The notes under the pieces: generated by a model
Database searches by the model: none
What the model was told of the DNA's origin: nothing
What the model saw: only the letters and a program-made list of their open reading frames with translations
Position numbers and translations under genes: made by a program
Assembly: GCF_963082655.1 (NCBI RefSeq)
Contig: NC_081552.1
Span: forward strand, 6,448,648-6,512,647
Length of the DNA stretch: 64,000 nt
From: Stomoxys calcitrans
Lineage: Eukaryota > Arthropoda > Insecta > Diptera > Muscidae
Reading direction: 5' to 3'
Shown: piece by piece, positions 33,091 through 43,882 of the stretch
Numbering within the stretch: the first letter of the stretch is position 1
How the letters are laid out: every line of letters starts with the position of its first letter

Positions 33091-34910
33091 AACAAGTAAA
33101 AACGTGCTAAGTTCGGCCGGGCCGAATCTTATATACCCTCCACCATGGATCGCATTTGTCGAGTTCTTTCCTGGCATCTCTTCTTAGGCAAAAAAGGATA
33201 TAAGAAAAGAGTTGCTCTGCTATTAAAACGATATCAAGATATGGTCCGGTTCGGACCACAATTAAATTATATGTTGGAGACCTGTGTAAAATTTCAGCCA
33301 ATTCGTATAAGAATTGCGTCCATTGGGGCTCACGAAGTAAAATAGAGAGAACGATTTATATGGGATCTGTATCGGGCTATAGAACGATTCAGACCATTAT
33401 AAACACGTTTGTTGATGGTCATGAGAGGATCCGTCGTACAAAATTTCTGGCATATCGGATAATAATTGCGACCTCTAGGGGTCAAGAAGTCAAGATCCCA
33501 GATCGGTTTATATGGCAGCTATATCAGGTTATGAACCGATTTGAACCTTATTTGACACAGTTGTTGAAAGTAAAAATAAAATACGTCATGCAAAATTTCA
33601 GCCGAATCGGATAGGAATTGCGCCATCTAAAAGCTCAAGAAGTCAAATCCCCAGATCAGTTTATATGACAGCTATATCAGGTTATGGACCGATTTCAACC
33701 ATACTTGGCACAGTTGTTGGATATTATAACGAAATACTTCGTGCAAAAATTCATTCAAATCGGATAAGAATTGTGCCCTCTAGAGGCTCAAGAAGTCAAG
33801 ACCCAAGATCGGTCTATATGGCAGCTATATCAGGTTATGGACCGATTTAAACCATACTTGGCACAGTTGTTGGGTATCATAACATAACACGTCGTGCGAA
33901 ATTCCATTCCATTCGGATAAGAATTGGGCCCTCTAGAGGCTCAAGAAGTCAAGACCCAAGATCGGTTTATATGGCAGCTATATCAGGTTATGGACCGATT
34001 TGAACCATACTTGGCACAGTTGTTGGATATCATAACAAAACACGTCGTGCACAATTTCATTCTGATCGGATAAGAATTGTGCACGTTAGAGGCTCATGAA
34101 GTCAAGACCCAAGATCGGTTTATATGGCAGCTATATCAGGTTATGGGCCGATTTGAACCATACTTGACACAGTTGTTGGATATCATAACAAAACACGTCG
34201 TGCAAAATTTCATTCCTATCGGATAAGAATTGCGCACTCAAGAGGCTCAAGAAGTCAAGACCCAAGATCGGTTTATATGGCAGCTATATCAGGTTATGGA
34301 CCGATTTGAACCATACTTGGCACAGTTGTTGGATATAATAACAAAACACGACGTGCAAAATTTCATTCTGATCGGGTAAGAATTGCGCACGCTACAGGCT
34401 CAAGAAGTCAAGACCCAAGATCGGTTTATATGGCAGCTATATCAGGTTATGGACCGATTTGAACTATACTTGGCGCAGTTGTTGGATATCATAACAAAAC
34501 ACGTCGTGCAAAATTTCATTCCAATCGGATAAGAATTGCGCACTCTAGAGGCTCAAGAAGTCAAGACCCAAGATCGGTTTATATGGCAGCTATATCAAAA
34601 CATGGACCGATATGGCCCATTTACAATACCAACCGACCTACACTAATAAGAAGTATTTGTGCAAAATTTCAAGCTGCTAGCTTTACTCCTTCGGAAGTTA
34701 GCGTGCTTTCGACAGACAGACGGACGGACGGACGGACGGACGGACGGACGGACGGACGGACAGACGGACGGACATGGCTAGATCGACATAAAATTTCACG
34801 ACGATCAAGAATATATATACTTTATGGGGTCTCAGACGAATATTTCGAGTAGTTACAAACAGAATGACGAAATTAGTATACCCCCCATCTTATGGTGGAG
34901 GGTATAAAAA
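33091..34910 (-). mobile_element. HINE/DINE-1-like element, complete minus copy
   Basis: Begins with the inverted 3' end AACAAGTAAAAACGTGCTAA and GTTCGGCCGGGCCGAATC, then TATACCCTCCACCATGGATC. Core units carry ATATGGCAGCTATATCAGGT and CTCTAGAGGCTCAAGAAGTC at a ~153-bp period (about 33460-34590). The GACG microsatellite is at 34712-34774, then AACAGAATGACGAAATTAGT, and the inverted 5' end TTATGGTGGAGGGTATAAAAA closes it at 34910. Its ORFs (e.g. MAAISKHGPIW...) are by-products of the repeat. Confidence 0.9.
34712..34774 (-). repeat. (GACG)n microsatellite block
   Basis: About a dozen GACG/GACA tetramers; the inverted form of the GTCY block at 28874-28936. Confidence 0.95.
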
Positions 34911-35725
34911 TTATGAAATCTTTATTCGAATCGATAGTACGGTCCATATAATTTAATGTTTGAAGATTATTTCATGTAAATGTTTACTGTGACTGCGCCT
35001 CAAATGGTCCATCCCGTTAAACCAATTTTGGCATCCAACATTTCGGCCGGTATCTCACGAATAAATGCTTTAATGTTGTCTTCCATTGCGTCAATTGAAG
35101 CGGGCTTGTCTGTATAGACATGACCTTTAATATATTCCCACAAAATATAGTCTAAAGGCGTTAAATCGCACGATCTAGACGGCCAATTGACCAGTCCCGA
35201 ACGTGAAACACAATGTTCACCGAACTCGCCTCTCAATATGTTCATTGTTACGCATTCTGTGTGGCATGTGGCACCACCGTCTTGGTAAAACCACACGTCA
35301 AGCTCTTGCATTTTAGGCAAAACAAAGTTGGATATCATCCCACGGCAGCGCTCACCATTCATAGTTACGTTACGATTCGCATCATATTTGAAGAAGTACG
35401 GTCCAATGATGCCACGAGCCCATAAACCGCACCAAACTTTGACTCTTTCTGGATGCATTGGTAGGTCTTGCAATGCTTCTGGCTGATCTTCACTCCAAAA
35501 TCGACAATTCTGCTAATTTACGCACCCATTGAGCCAAAAACGAGCTTCATCGCTCAATGGAAGAAGAGCGCGATGAACTTTCTTAACAGAGCACTCATTT
35601 TGATAAAAAATAAAATTCAGTAATGGTTAAATAATAGACCAAACTTAGGATGGACAAAACAGCAAACGTGCGTGAGCTGTTTACACCAGTGTTGCCAAAA
35701 AGATAACATCTAAAGCATCACCCTT
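34911..35725 (-). mobile_element. Mariner-family element (copy C), left end lost
   Basis: The right terminus ATCACCCTT ends at 35725 with TA at 35726-35727. The left terminus is missing: homology starts at GAAATCTTTATTCGAATCGA (34915), abutting the HINE end. It contains a minus-strand transposase relic. Confidence 0.8.
34990..35650 (-). pseudogene. Mariner transposase relic (DD41D-like), copy C
   Basis: The longest open piece (minus, 35473-35000, 157 codons) covers LPMHPERVKVWCGLWARGII, GPYFFKYDANRNVTMNGERC, then the second catalytic Asp in FYQDGGATCHTECV. It continues through SRSCDLTPLDYILWEYIKGH and IREIPAEMLDAKIGL. From Asp of QDGG to Asp of PLDY there are 42 intervening residues, close to the DD41D (rosa-like) mariners and unlike DD34D or DD34E. 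Upstream, the N-terminal start is mostly lost near 35630, and the region between the HTH start and FWLNG is deleted, as in copies A and E. The first catalytic Asp motif (SDEARFW) is present but out of frame. Confidence 0.85.
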
Positions 35726-35727
35726 TA

Positions 35728-37009
35728 TAACATTCTTTTTTCTGTGTGTAACAAATTCCATCAAGTAAAGGAGTTCAGTTAATTTGAGTTTGCCGAAATA
35801 TAGTCTGAACTTGTTGACTAATAATTTTGAAAAAGTCTTTAGCCATGTACACAAAAAACAAAAAAAAAATCAATCAATTAAACCCACTTTGAACAAACCA
35901 ACTACAATGTCTCAAATGTATAACAGTAACGACAAAAATCAATTTCAAATAAATTTACATAAATCTACAAAATTAGATAAAATTTTAACCACCATCGTCA
36001 TAGCCCCTTAGGTCACAATTAAATTTGGGTGTGTCCATGGACTCAACTGAGTGTATTTTGGTTTTAAAAAAGGCACTAATTTTCTTTTAACAATTTTTCA
36101 TAAATTAAGAACGAACCGAAGAACCATGGACAAACGGCAAAAAAACAAACTCAAGTTAATTATGATTATTCTCTGCTTTTCAGTTTTGTTACGCTTCATC
36201 TGCCTAGACAATTAGCTTGGCCGATTGTCTGCGGGATAAGGCGAAGCCAATGGAAGAGGAAAAAATAACACAGATTAAAGCGTCTTATCTTCTAAAGCTG
36301 GCCCCTGGCTGGGTTAAAAGGAGTTTTCTTTTGAAGCTATGTTTATACTAAGTGGCTACTGTTGTTACGTGGTAAGCTTGAAACCGGAATCAAAACCCGA
36401 TCTAGATCTTAAAATCCAGCCTCAAAATCCAAAAGCTCATAAATGATTGTATATTATTTTTTTATAATTTATTACCAATGTTGGAACCTAGAAACTACCA
36501 AACTACAAAACCAACTTACTCTTCATCATGAGGCAGAGATACAGTCAACTTTGAATTGTGTATTAGTCGGTTGCTCATTGGTTTTTCTGTCTATTTGTCC
36601 GTCGTCTCTCAATGTGTCATGTTATTGTGAAGTTGTGATCTTTGTTTCCAAGATACGATTTTTTCACTGGACAAAGAGTTTCTTTACACACCAAACCAAT
36701 AAAGAAGAAAATACAGGCTGGCTCCAAAGACGACAGCAAGAACAACACCCAACAACTCCACCTTGTACCATACCTCACCGCCATCCATGTGCCAGCCCAG
36801 CAAGAACAAGTAATAATTGCGTAAAGCAGGTGGCTGTTTGGATTATTAGCTGCTGCTAATGCCTTAAAGCGTTTTGGGTGATTAGTTGTTACGGAGTTGT
36901 GGTATCAGTTTGCTTTTAGCACCCTACCAACTACCCGAGGGTATACCGATGTTGTTTCAGCGGAAACAAAACTAAAAATAACATAAATTATGTTTGTAAT
37001 TTTTAAAAT
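35728..37009. other. Low-copy non-coding DNA
   Basis: Mixed composition. About 36180-36950 (e.g. GCCGATTGTCTGCGGGATAA, GAACAACACCCAACAACTCC) is less AT-rich and looks unique. Frames at 35784-36011 and 36443-36859 show no domain, so no gene is called. Confidence 0.4.
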
Positions 37010-37245
37010 TATAAAATTCTGTCCTTATAGTAATCCAAAAATAAGAATTTGATGCTTAGTTTTGGGGTTAAGAAAGCTGGGAGAGAGCCCAACCCGAAAA
37101 CCTGCCAAACGGACATTTGGCACAATATGGGTATCAAATGAAAGTATTTGGGGGTAGAGTAAGAACCTGATAAAAAAAAATTTGCCTCAAGTAAGTGGAG
37201 GATGCCCCATCCAACACATGGGGACACAGTCAGGACCATATGAGT
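37010..37245. repeat. C-rich family fragment
   Basis: One or two units: GGGTATCAAATGAAAGTATT, TGGGGGTAGAGTAAGAACCT, GATGCCCCATCCAACACATG. Confidence 0.6.
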
Positions 37246-37489
37246 GTCAATTAATCGTACGGTGAGCAGTTCGTTTTTTGGGCTGCCTTTTCTTTTCGGT
37301 TTTTTAATATTCCAAAAATTTATATGCTACAATCGTAAAGTGTCTGGCTGCCGACCGTAGGGTTCTCTTTTACAAAGTTTTTTCTTCGGCAAAATGTTAA
37401 CGAAATGTTTTCTTTAGATGTTGTCTCCGCTAAATCAACGTTGTCTCAGAAACAAAAAAAAGGATATGCTGATCGACTCAGACTCACTT

Positions 37490-37840
37490 AGAAGTTTTCG
37501 TCCATTGTGATGCCACAGGAAAAAGCCAAAAACTTGCAAATGTTCACATCCACTACATCAGACATGTTCTCAATGAAATGAGAACCTAAAGTGGAACTCC
37601 TTAAGCAGCAGATGTTCTATAGTCTCTTCATCTTCGACGTCCTCACAGCTTTGGCGAAAGTCGTTACTTCCAGCCTTTAGTTGGTCAGTTTGTTTTCCGA
37701 TCAGACAGTGACCTGTCATGAGGGACACAATAACTGAGAAGTCCGTTGTATCCAGCGACATTAAAGAGGTAGACCTCCTCAAGTCTAGATTAGGCCATAT
37801 AATTTTGAAATGCCCACAACCTCCCCTTCGTGATCTATCT
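37490..37840 (-). pseudogene. LINE (Jockey/I-type) RNase H tail relic
   Basis: Minus-strand reading from about 37836: FKIIWPNLDLRRSTSLMSL, then DFSVIVSLMTGHCLIGKQTD, NDFRQSCEDVEDEETIEHLL. After a frame change near 37600 it gives STLGSHFIENMSDVVDVNIC to about 37500. The motif TGHCLIG and the following Cys-rich, acidic EExxEHLL segment mark the end of the RNase H region of Jockey/I-type LINE polyproteins. Expected CxxC pairs are partly lost and no RT lies next to it. The rest of the LINE is absent; mariner copy E begins just to its right. Confidence 0.75.
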
Positions 37841-37849
37841 ATCATCCGT

Positions 37850-38718
37850 TGCCGTTGGTTTAAACAGCTCACGCATGTTTTTTGTTTTGTTTCACTCTCA
37901 AACATTTTCAGTTTGGTCTATAATTTAACCATGAATCGTCTTACAAACGAACAACACGTGCAAATTATTGAATTTTATTATCAAAATGCGTGCTCTGTTA
38001 AGAAAGTTCATCGGGCGCTTCTTCCATTTGATGGTCAGAGCTAATTTTTGGCTCGATGGGTACGTAAATAAGCAGAATTGTCGATTTTGGAGTGAAGATC
38101 AGCCAGAAGCATTGCAAGAGCTATCAATGCATCCAGAAAAAGTCATAGTTTGGTGCGGTTTATGGGCTCGTGGCATCATTGGACCGTACTTCTTCAAAAA
38201 TGATGCGAATCATAACTATAAATGGTGAGCACTACCGTGGGATGATATCCAATTTTGTTTTTCCTAAAATGAAAGAGCTTGACTTGCATGACATGTGGTT
38301 TTACCAAGACGGTGGTGCCACATGCCACACAGCACGCGTAACAATGAACATATTGAGAGACGAGTTCGGTGAACATTGTGTTTCACGTTCGGGACCGGCC
38401 AATTGGCCGTCTAGGTCATGCGCTTTAACGCCTTTAGACTATTTTGGTGGGGCTATGTTAAAGGTCATGTCTATACAGAAAAGCCGGCATCAATTGACAC
38501 ATTGGAAGGCAACGGTCGAAATGTTGGAAAGAGTATGCCAAAATTGGACAAGCGGATGGACCATTTGAGGCGCAGTCACGGTCAACATTTGCATGAAATA
38601 ATCTTAAAACATAAAATTATATGGACCGTACTATCGATTCAAATAAAGATTTCACTAATTTTTTGAATTTTATGTATTTTTTTGAATAACTTTCCTATAG
38701 CACTTAAAAAATCACCCT
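37850..38718 (+). mobile_element. Mariner-family element (copy E), left end lost
   Basis: Homology starts at GGTTTAAACAGCTCACGCAT (about 37857) without a left terminus. The right terminus CACTTAAAAAATCACCCT ends at 38718. It has the same deletion-bearing structure as copies A and C, in plus orientation. Confidence 0.8.
37931..38666 (+). pseudogene. Mariner transposase relic (DD41D-like), copy E
   Basis: ATG at 37931 opens MNRLTNEQHVQIIEFYYQNA and CSVKKVHRALLPFDGQS, then stops. About 115 residues expected between the N-terminal DNA-binding part and the catalytic core are missing. The next frame gives ANFWLDGYVNKQNCRFWSED and GLWARGIIGPYFFKNDANHN. After another shift come MISNFVFPKMKELDLHDMWF, YQDGGATCHTARVTMNILRD and NWPSRSCALTPLDYF. 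A final shift gives YVKGHVYTEKPASIDTLEGN and MDHLRRSHGQHLHEIILKH. The second and third catalytic Asp are visible, the first is lost. The spacing again is about 42 residues. Several frame changes make it non-functional. Confidence 0.85.
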
Positions 38719-38984
38719 CTGAAAAAACGGTTTAACCGATTACTTAATAATTTAAAAACTTAAACTGGTTTTTTAAAAAGCTCATTTTTCGCATAGTTCG
38801 AAAACTGGTTTTGGCAAATAGCCTCTTTATTAATCACCCTAATTAAATGATTCTTTCAAGTAGATTTTGCAGCCGCAAACTGACACCAATCAAGGCACTG
38901 CAACTAAAAGCTCAGTACACCATCGTGAGTTGTTATAACTACTGTATATCATCTTCTTCTATTATATAAAAATTAATTGTTGCG
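38719..38984. other. Short non-coding spacer
   Basis: Contains a loose repeat AAAACTGGTTTT/AAACTGGTTTT (38758-38815). No gene. Confidence 0.4.
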
Positions 38985-39900
38985 CTTTGTTTGTTTGTAG
39001 CCCCCGGTGAAAAAAAGGGTACTAAATTATTTGTTATCCGAAGGGGGAGCGGACCCTGCTCCTTACCCCCATTTTCAAAAACGCCTGATCTCGGAGATTG
39101 GTGCACCGATTTAATCGAAATTTTGCACGCCACCTTATGGTACCCCAAAACCACGAAATTAGTAAAAAAATTTGGGGTCAAACAATCTGGGGGGACGCCC
39201 CATCTCAAAACCCACCCGAACACACATGTATACCGATTGGCACAATATGGATATTATATGAAAGGTATTAAAGAGTAGAGTACGAATTTGGTATACAAAT
39301 TTCACTATTAATTTTCAGGGGGTCCCCCACCCACAAAAAAGCCCCTAGAGAACACTTTCACCGCTTTGGGCAATATGGGTATCAAATGAAAGGTATTTAA
39401 GAGTAGAGTACGAACTTGACATTAAAATGTTGTTAAAAACCCCTTTAACAGGACATATTTACCGATTGAGACAATATGGATATCAAACGAAAGATATTTG
39501 GAATTTGTTATAAGAATTTGGTCCAAGGTGGCCTACGGGGCCTCCCCAACCCCAAAAATCCCTAAAACGGGCATAAATGTCCAATGTCTCAAAATGGGTA
39601 TCGAATGAAAGGTCTTTGGGAGTTGACTACGAATCTGGTATGCACTATAAGGACCGAGTTTGGGACCGGCCCGCCCACTAAATACCCTTCAATAGGACGT
39701 TTAGTTCGATCGGGATACTATCTCAATTAAAATAAAGGTATGCATCTGGGACACGACCTACCGTTCCGCTGGGCAGTAGACAATAAAAGACTCAAATAAA
39801 ATGCCTCTTAGTTCTTAGAATCGGAGGACCGACGAGAATAAATTGTACTCAAATGAAAGGACGTGTCAAAAGGCAATCCCCCTCCCCCTATCCTACTCAA
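38985..39900 (+). repeat. C-rich tandem repeat family
   Basis: The 5' block TTGTTTGTAGCCCCCGGTGA, AAAAAGGGTACTAAATTATT and CTGATCTCGGAGATTGGTGC is followed by plus-oriented units (GGGTATCAAATGAAAGGTAT, GGGACGCCCCATC). The CTAGT end is not present. Confidence 0.75.
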
Positions 39901-39949
39901 AAAACAAGGAATTAAAAATAATATATATATGTGTAATAATATAATAATG

Positions 39950-40181
39950 TTGGGTTGCCCTAAAAGTAATTGCGGATTTTTTAAAAGAAAGTAAATGCAT
40001 TTTTAATAAAACTTAGAATGAACTTTAATCAAATATACCTTTTTTACACTTTTTTTCTAAAGCAAGCTAAAAGTAACAGCTGATAACTGACAGAAGAAAG
40101 AATGCAATTACAGAGTCACAAGCTGTGATTTGTCAATGCCGACTATATGAAAAATCCGCAATTACTTTTTGGGCAACCCAA
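39950..40181 (+). mobile_element. mariner-type MITE, copy 3
   Basis: 232 bp, TTGGGTTGCCCTAAAAGTAA at the left and TTACTTTTTGGGCAACCCAA at the right, TA at 40182-40183. The left flank is ATG, so the left duplication is not clean. Same orientation as the copy at 1303 and highly similar to it. Confidence 0.85.
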
Positions 40182-40189
40182 TATATGAA

Positions 40190-40907
40190 GACCGATCAGG
40201 ATAGAATAGGTCGGAAATAAAAGGTCTTTGGTAGTAGAATACACTTTTTACCCTCAAATTGGGATGGACACAGGAGGACCTGCAGATCTTTTAGAAAGAG
40301 GTTACCCAAGTGTTGGCTTTGAAATACGATTTTGAATGTAGACAAGCAATACAAACAAAATTTTTTTGTGTGAAACTGAACGTGACCCGTTGCTTTGAAT
40401 ATCTTGATAGCCTTCTTCAAAATGCTTGACATTATGGGGCTCAAACAAAATCGTGCTAGAGCGTGGTGATAAATAATAGGTATTTGACAGTAGAAAACGA
40501 ATTTTATATACAATTTTGAGGCCAAATGTTTGGTGGTCGTGTCACCCCATAAACTCCCCCTAAACCAATGGCAATTGGGGTTCAAATTAAAGAAATTTGA
40601 TAGTAGAGCACGATGCTGATATTTTTTCAGGGCTAAGTACGTGGGTGGTCGCCCCACCCTGCATACCCCTCAAACTGGACATATTTGTGGATTATGGCAA
40701 AAAGGGGTTCAAATCAGTATCTGTTTCATGGCCAAGTGTTTCAGGGACGCCTCACCTCATAAACTCCCCCTAAACCACACATATATACCGAATGTAGCAA
40801 TATGTAGCTCTAATGTGGTTTTTGGGAGTGGAGTATGAATCTGATATCCACTTTCGGGGCAAAGAGTTGGACTACTTCAATCCACCACCAATCCCCTGAG
40901 AATGAAG
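40190..40907 (+). repeat. C-rich tandem repeat family
   Basis: Units with CCCCATAAACTCCCCCTAAA, ATTGGGGTTCAAATTAAAG and GTAGAGCACGATGCTGATAT. It is closely related to 55700-56120. A ~120-bp non-repeat segment lies at 40300-40430. Confidence 0.65.
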
Positions 40908-40909
40908 TA

Positions 40910-41516
40910 AAGGGTGATTTTTTTGAGGTTAGGATTTTCATGCATTAGTATTTGACAGATCACGTGGGATTTCAGACATGGTGTCAAAGAGAAAGATGCT
41001 CAGTATGCTTTGACATTTCATCATGAATAGACTTACTAACGAGCAACGCTTGCAAATCATTGAATTTTATTACCAAAATCAGTGTTCGGTTCGAAATGTG
41101 TTCAAATTTTGACAAATTTTGTTCAGCGATGAGGCTCATTTCTGGTTGAATGGCTACGTAAATAAGCAAAATTGCCGCATTTGGAGTGAAGAGCAACCAG
41201 AAGCCGTTCAAGAACTGCCCATGCATCCCGAAAAATGCACTGTTTGGTGTGGTTTGTACGCTGGTGGAATCATTGGACCGTATTTTTTCAAAGATGCTGT
41301 TGGACGCAACGTTACGGTGAATGAACACATTTCGAACCGAACACTGATTTTGGTAATAAAATTCAATGATTTGCAAGCGTTGCTCGTTAGTAAGTCTATT
41401 CATGATGAAATGTCAAAGCATACTGAGCATCTTTCTCTTTAACACCATGTCTGAAATCCCACGTGATCTGTCAAATACTAATGCATGAAAATCCTAACCT
41501 CAAAAAAATCACCCTT
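40910..41516 (+). mobile_element. Foldback mariner derivative, copy 2
   Basis: 607 bp with TA at 40908-40909 and 41517-41518. Arms 40910-41104 and 41322-41516 are 195-bp inverted repeats with a single difference noticed (TGTCAAAG versus TGTTAAAG). Each runs from AAGGGTGATTTTTTTGAGGT through the ATG and first ~28 transposase codons (MNRLTNEQRLQIIEFYYQNQ). Between them, on the plus strand at 41119-41330, is a transposase core piece starting FSDEAHFWLNGYVNKQNCRI (first catalytic Asp) and ending KDAVGRNVTVNE. The second and third catalytic residues are absent, so it is non-autonomous. It lies in C-rich repeats and is the inverted sibling of 25341-25924. Confidence 0.92.
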
Positions 41517-41518
41517 TA

Positions 41519-41955
41519 GATCTAACATCCAAACTAATGGGCGGACCCTCCCCTTACCCTATTTTCAAAAGCGCCAGATCTCGGAGATGGGTGGGGCGAT
41601 TTAAGCGAAATTTTGTTTGTTTATTATAACTTAAATACAGAAATATGTATCCTTATTTAGGGTGGGATATCTAGGGGGCCGCCCACCTCCAAAGCCACCA
41701 GCCAAATGAAATATAAACCAATAATGACAATATGGGACTGAAGGGGAAGGTATTTGAGATCAGAGCACTAATCAGATATATGGGGATCCGCCTTTCCCCC
41801 AAAACACCCCCATACCGGACATATTTACCGACCATAGCAATATAAGGCTACAATTAAAAGTATTTGGGAGAAGAGCACTAATATAATATACACATTGGCG
41901 CGAAATATCTGAAAGGCCGTACCAGCGGAGCGGGCCCTGTCCAGCTAGTTATGTA
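41519..41955 (+). repeat. C-rich family copy with CAGCTAGT end
   Basis: Starts within the 5' block (CCAGATCTCGGAGATGGGTG at 41574), has two or three units, and ends CCAGCGGAGCGGGCCCTGTC then CAGCTAGTT at 41951. Confidence 0.75.
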
Positions 41956-41959
41956 AATA

Positions 41960-42540
41960 TAAAAATCAATTTGTGTTTATTTGTTTGTCTGTTCCCTACA
42001 GACTCAAAAACGGCTGAACCGATTTTCTTGAAATTTTCACAGATGGTGCGTCATGATCCCGTTGTGAAAACAGGGTACTAAATTTGTTGATTTCTGAAGG
42101 GAGGCGGACCCTCCTCCTTACCCTAATTTTCAGAAACGCCAGATCTCGGAGATGGGTGCTGCGATTTAAACGAACTATTGGACTTATATGAGAGGTATTT
42201 GCGAGTAGAATATGAATTTGACATCCAAATCTGGGACCAAGTTTCTGGGGGTCCACCCCTTCCCCAAAACACCCCCCAAACAGGACTTATTTACTGACCA
42301 TGTCAATATGAGGCTCATATAAAAGCTATTTGAGTGTAGAATACAAATGCGATATCCAAATGTGGAACCAAGTGTTTGGGGGGCCGACCCTTTCCCAAAA
42401 AGTCCCCAAAGAGTGAGTACAAATTTACCGACCATGGCAATATGTATCTCAAACGAAAAGTATTTGAGATTAGAAAACGAATTTGATAACCAATTTTGAT
42501 TCCAATTGTTAGTTATCAATAAAATCTAGATTGCGTATCC
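41960..42540 (+). repeat. C-rich family copy with intact 5' block
   Basis: ATTTGTTTGTCTGTTCCCTA, then ACTCAAAAACGGCTGAACCG, TTTCACAGATGGTGCGTCAT, CGTTGTGAAAACAGGGTACT and CCAGATCTCGGAGATGGGTG. Tandem units follow up to the gypsy relic; no CTAGT end. Confidence 0.75.
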
Positions 42541-42558
42541 CGAAACGAATATTTAAAT

Positions 42559-43535
42559 ATGATATTATTTAAGGTTTGTGGGTCCTTAAGGTTAAACCCT
42601 GGAAGACCTCAGCCGAAGACAGAACCACGTTACAAAGAGCGCCCCGCAAACGACTTAAACACCGCTACTGAGGGAGAATCATGTCCGACACACGATAACG
42701 CAAAACTAACCACTTCTAAGCATTTATCCGCTGCATCATTTGGTTGGATCTACCTATTAAGGAAGGAGCAGTTGGTGAGTCAGTGTCAGGCTGCAAACAT
42801 TTCCACAGAGGGGTTCACGGTAGAGTATCTTCGGAAGCAAATGGCAAAACATATTCGGAATAAACGGTTGAGAGCTTCATCGGAAAATCTTTTGCTTGAG
42901 ACGGAGTTAAAAGTCAAAGAGAAAGAAGTAGTGTAATCGTTTCCCACCAATATAATTGTACACCCACCACCAAACGAGGTCGGACAATAGAATATGCATT
43001 CCACCAACGAATCAAGAAACCAAAACTTCCTTTTCAAGAACGAACCTTCCGATCATGAAGCCATGAACATCGTGCAGAAATGGGATCTGAAATTTGCGGA
43101 GGAAGGCGACCTCTTAAAAGTTTTGGAATGAATGGAAGACTATTCGAATGCTACCGCATCTCAAAAGACCGTGTCTTACCCACTTTCCTCTTGGTTCTAC
43201 AGAGCAATGCTCTCAAATGGTTCAGGGTAAAAAGGATAGATATATCAACCAGTTTTGAGTTTCTCAGCGAGATTGAGAAATTTTTTTCAAAAGGCATGCA
43301 ATCTAACCAGAGCATGCTTACAGACGCCCCCCAACTGCGAAATTAAAATGATGAGTCTCGTCAGACACAGCCACATACCTCCCATATGGTCGTGGAGAAA
43401 AACGAAGGTTATTCGAGGCATTACCGCTGCTGGAGATGTAAGAAACCTGGTCATACCCGCTGGAGATGCACAATTAGAGCTATACTTTTCTGCTCTTATT
43501 GTGGCAAAAAAGGCACCCGAAAGTGTGGCTGTGGG
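42559..43535 (+). pseudogene. Ty3/gypsy gag relic
   Basis: Open piece 42559-42936 (125 codons) carries FGWIYLLRKEQLVSQCQAAN then FTVEYLRKQMAKHI, a leucine-rich N-terminal gag motif of insect gypsy elements. Further pieces are NESRNQNFLFKNEPSDHEAM, IVQKWDLKFAEEGDLLKVLE and ALKWFRVKRIDISTSFEFLS, the conserved capsid-type region. A CCHC knuckle CWRCKKPGHTRWRC lies at 43428-43469, and a second, less regular one, CSYCGKKGTRKC, begins at 43491. Gag packages the element RNA into particles. Frame changes near 42937, 43130 and 43350 break it. No 5' LTR is seen; a C-rich repeat lies where it should be. Confidence 0.8.
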
Positions 43536-43549
43536 TGCATGACCAGGGA

Positions 43550-43882
43550 TGACCAAATTCACATCACACGTTATTGTATTAATGTGACAATATGTGGCCA
43601 CCAGATAGAGGCCCTGATTGATACCGGAGCAACCTCTAGCTATCTGGAGCGATGAGAAACTTTTTGTGCCAAAAAGGAATCCGCCAGAAGGTATAAAACG
43701 ACAAGTCCAAATGGCGGATTGACGCTTAGCGTCATGCACTTGTACGTTGTAAACGGAAAAGACACCCCATTAAAAGTGGCGGTTATTCCCACTCCGCCAG
43801 AAAATATAATCCTGGGCATGGACTTCCCATGCCATCGAAATGTTACCCTGTATTTAGATTACGCTGCCATTAAAAAAACATG
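43550..43882 (+). pseudogene. Ty3/gypsy protease relic
   Basis: ICGHQIEALIDTGATSSYLE contains the retropepsin active site DTG (43620-43628). A stop follows after LER (about 43653). The frame then yields SPNGGLTLSVMHLYVVNGKD, VAVIPTPPENIILGMDFPCH, including the conserved ILGMDF that closes the protease fold. The protease would process the Gag-Pol polyprotein. The catalytic Asp is intact but the frame is broken. Confidence 0.75.

Noticed and set aside
33145..34852. Several 60-90 codon frames (MAAISKHGPIW..., MDRICRVLSWHLF...) in HINE elements
   Set aside because: They are translations of the 153-bp tandem units and recur in every HINE copy on either strand. They have no domain and no conserved start.
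36443..36859. 138-codon plus-strand ORF in a less AT-rich region
   Set aside because: The peptide has no recognisable domain, and two overlapping frames are equally open, so openness reflects composition. It may overlap real non-coding function.
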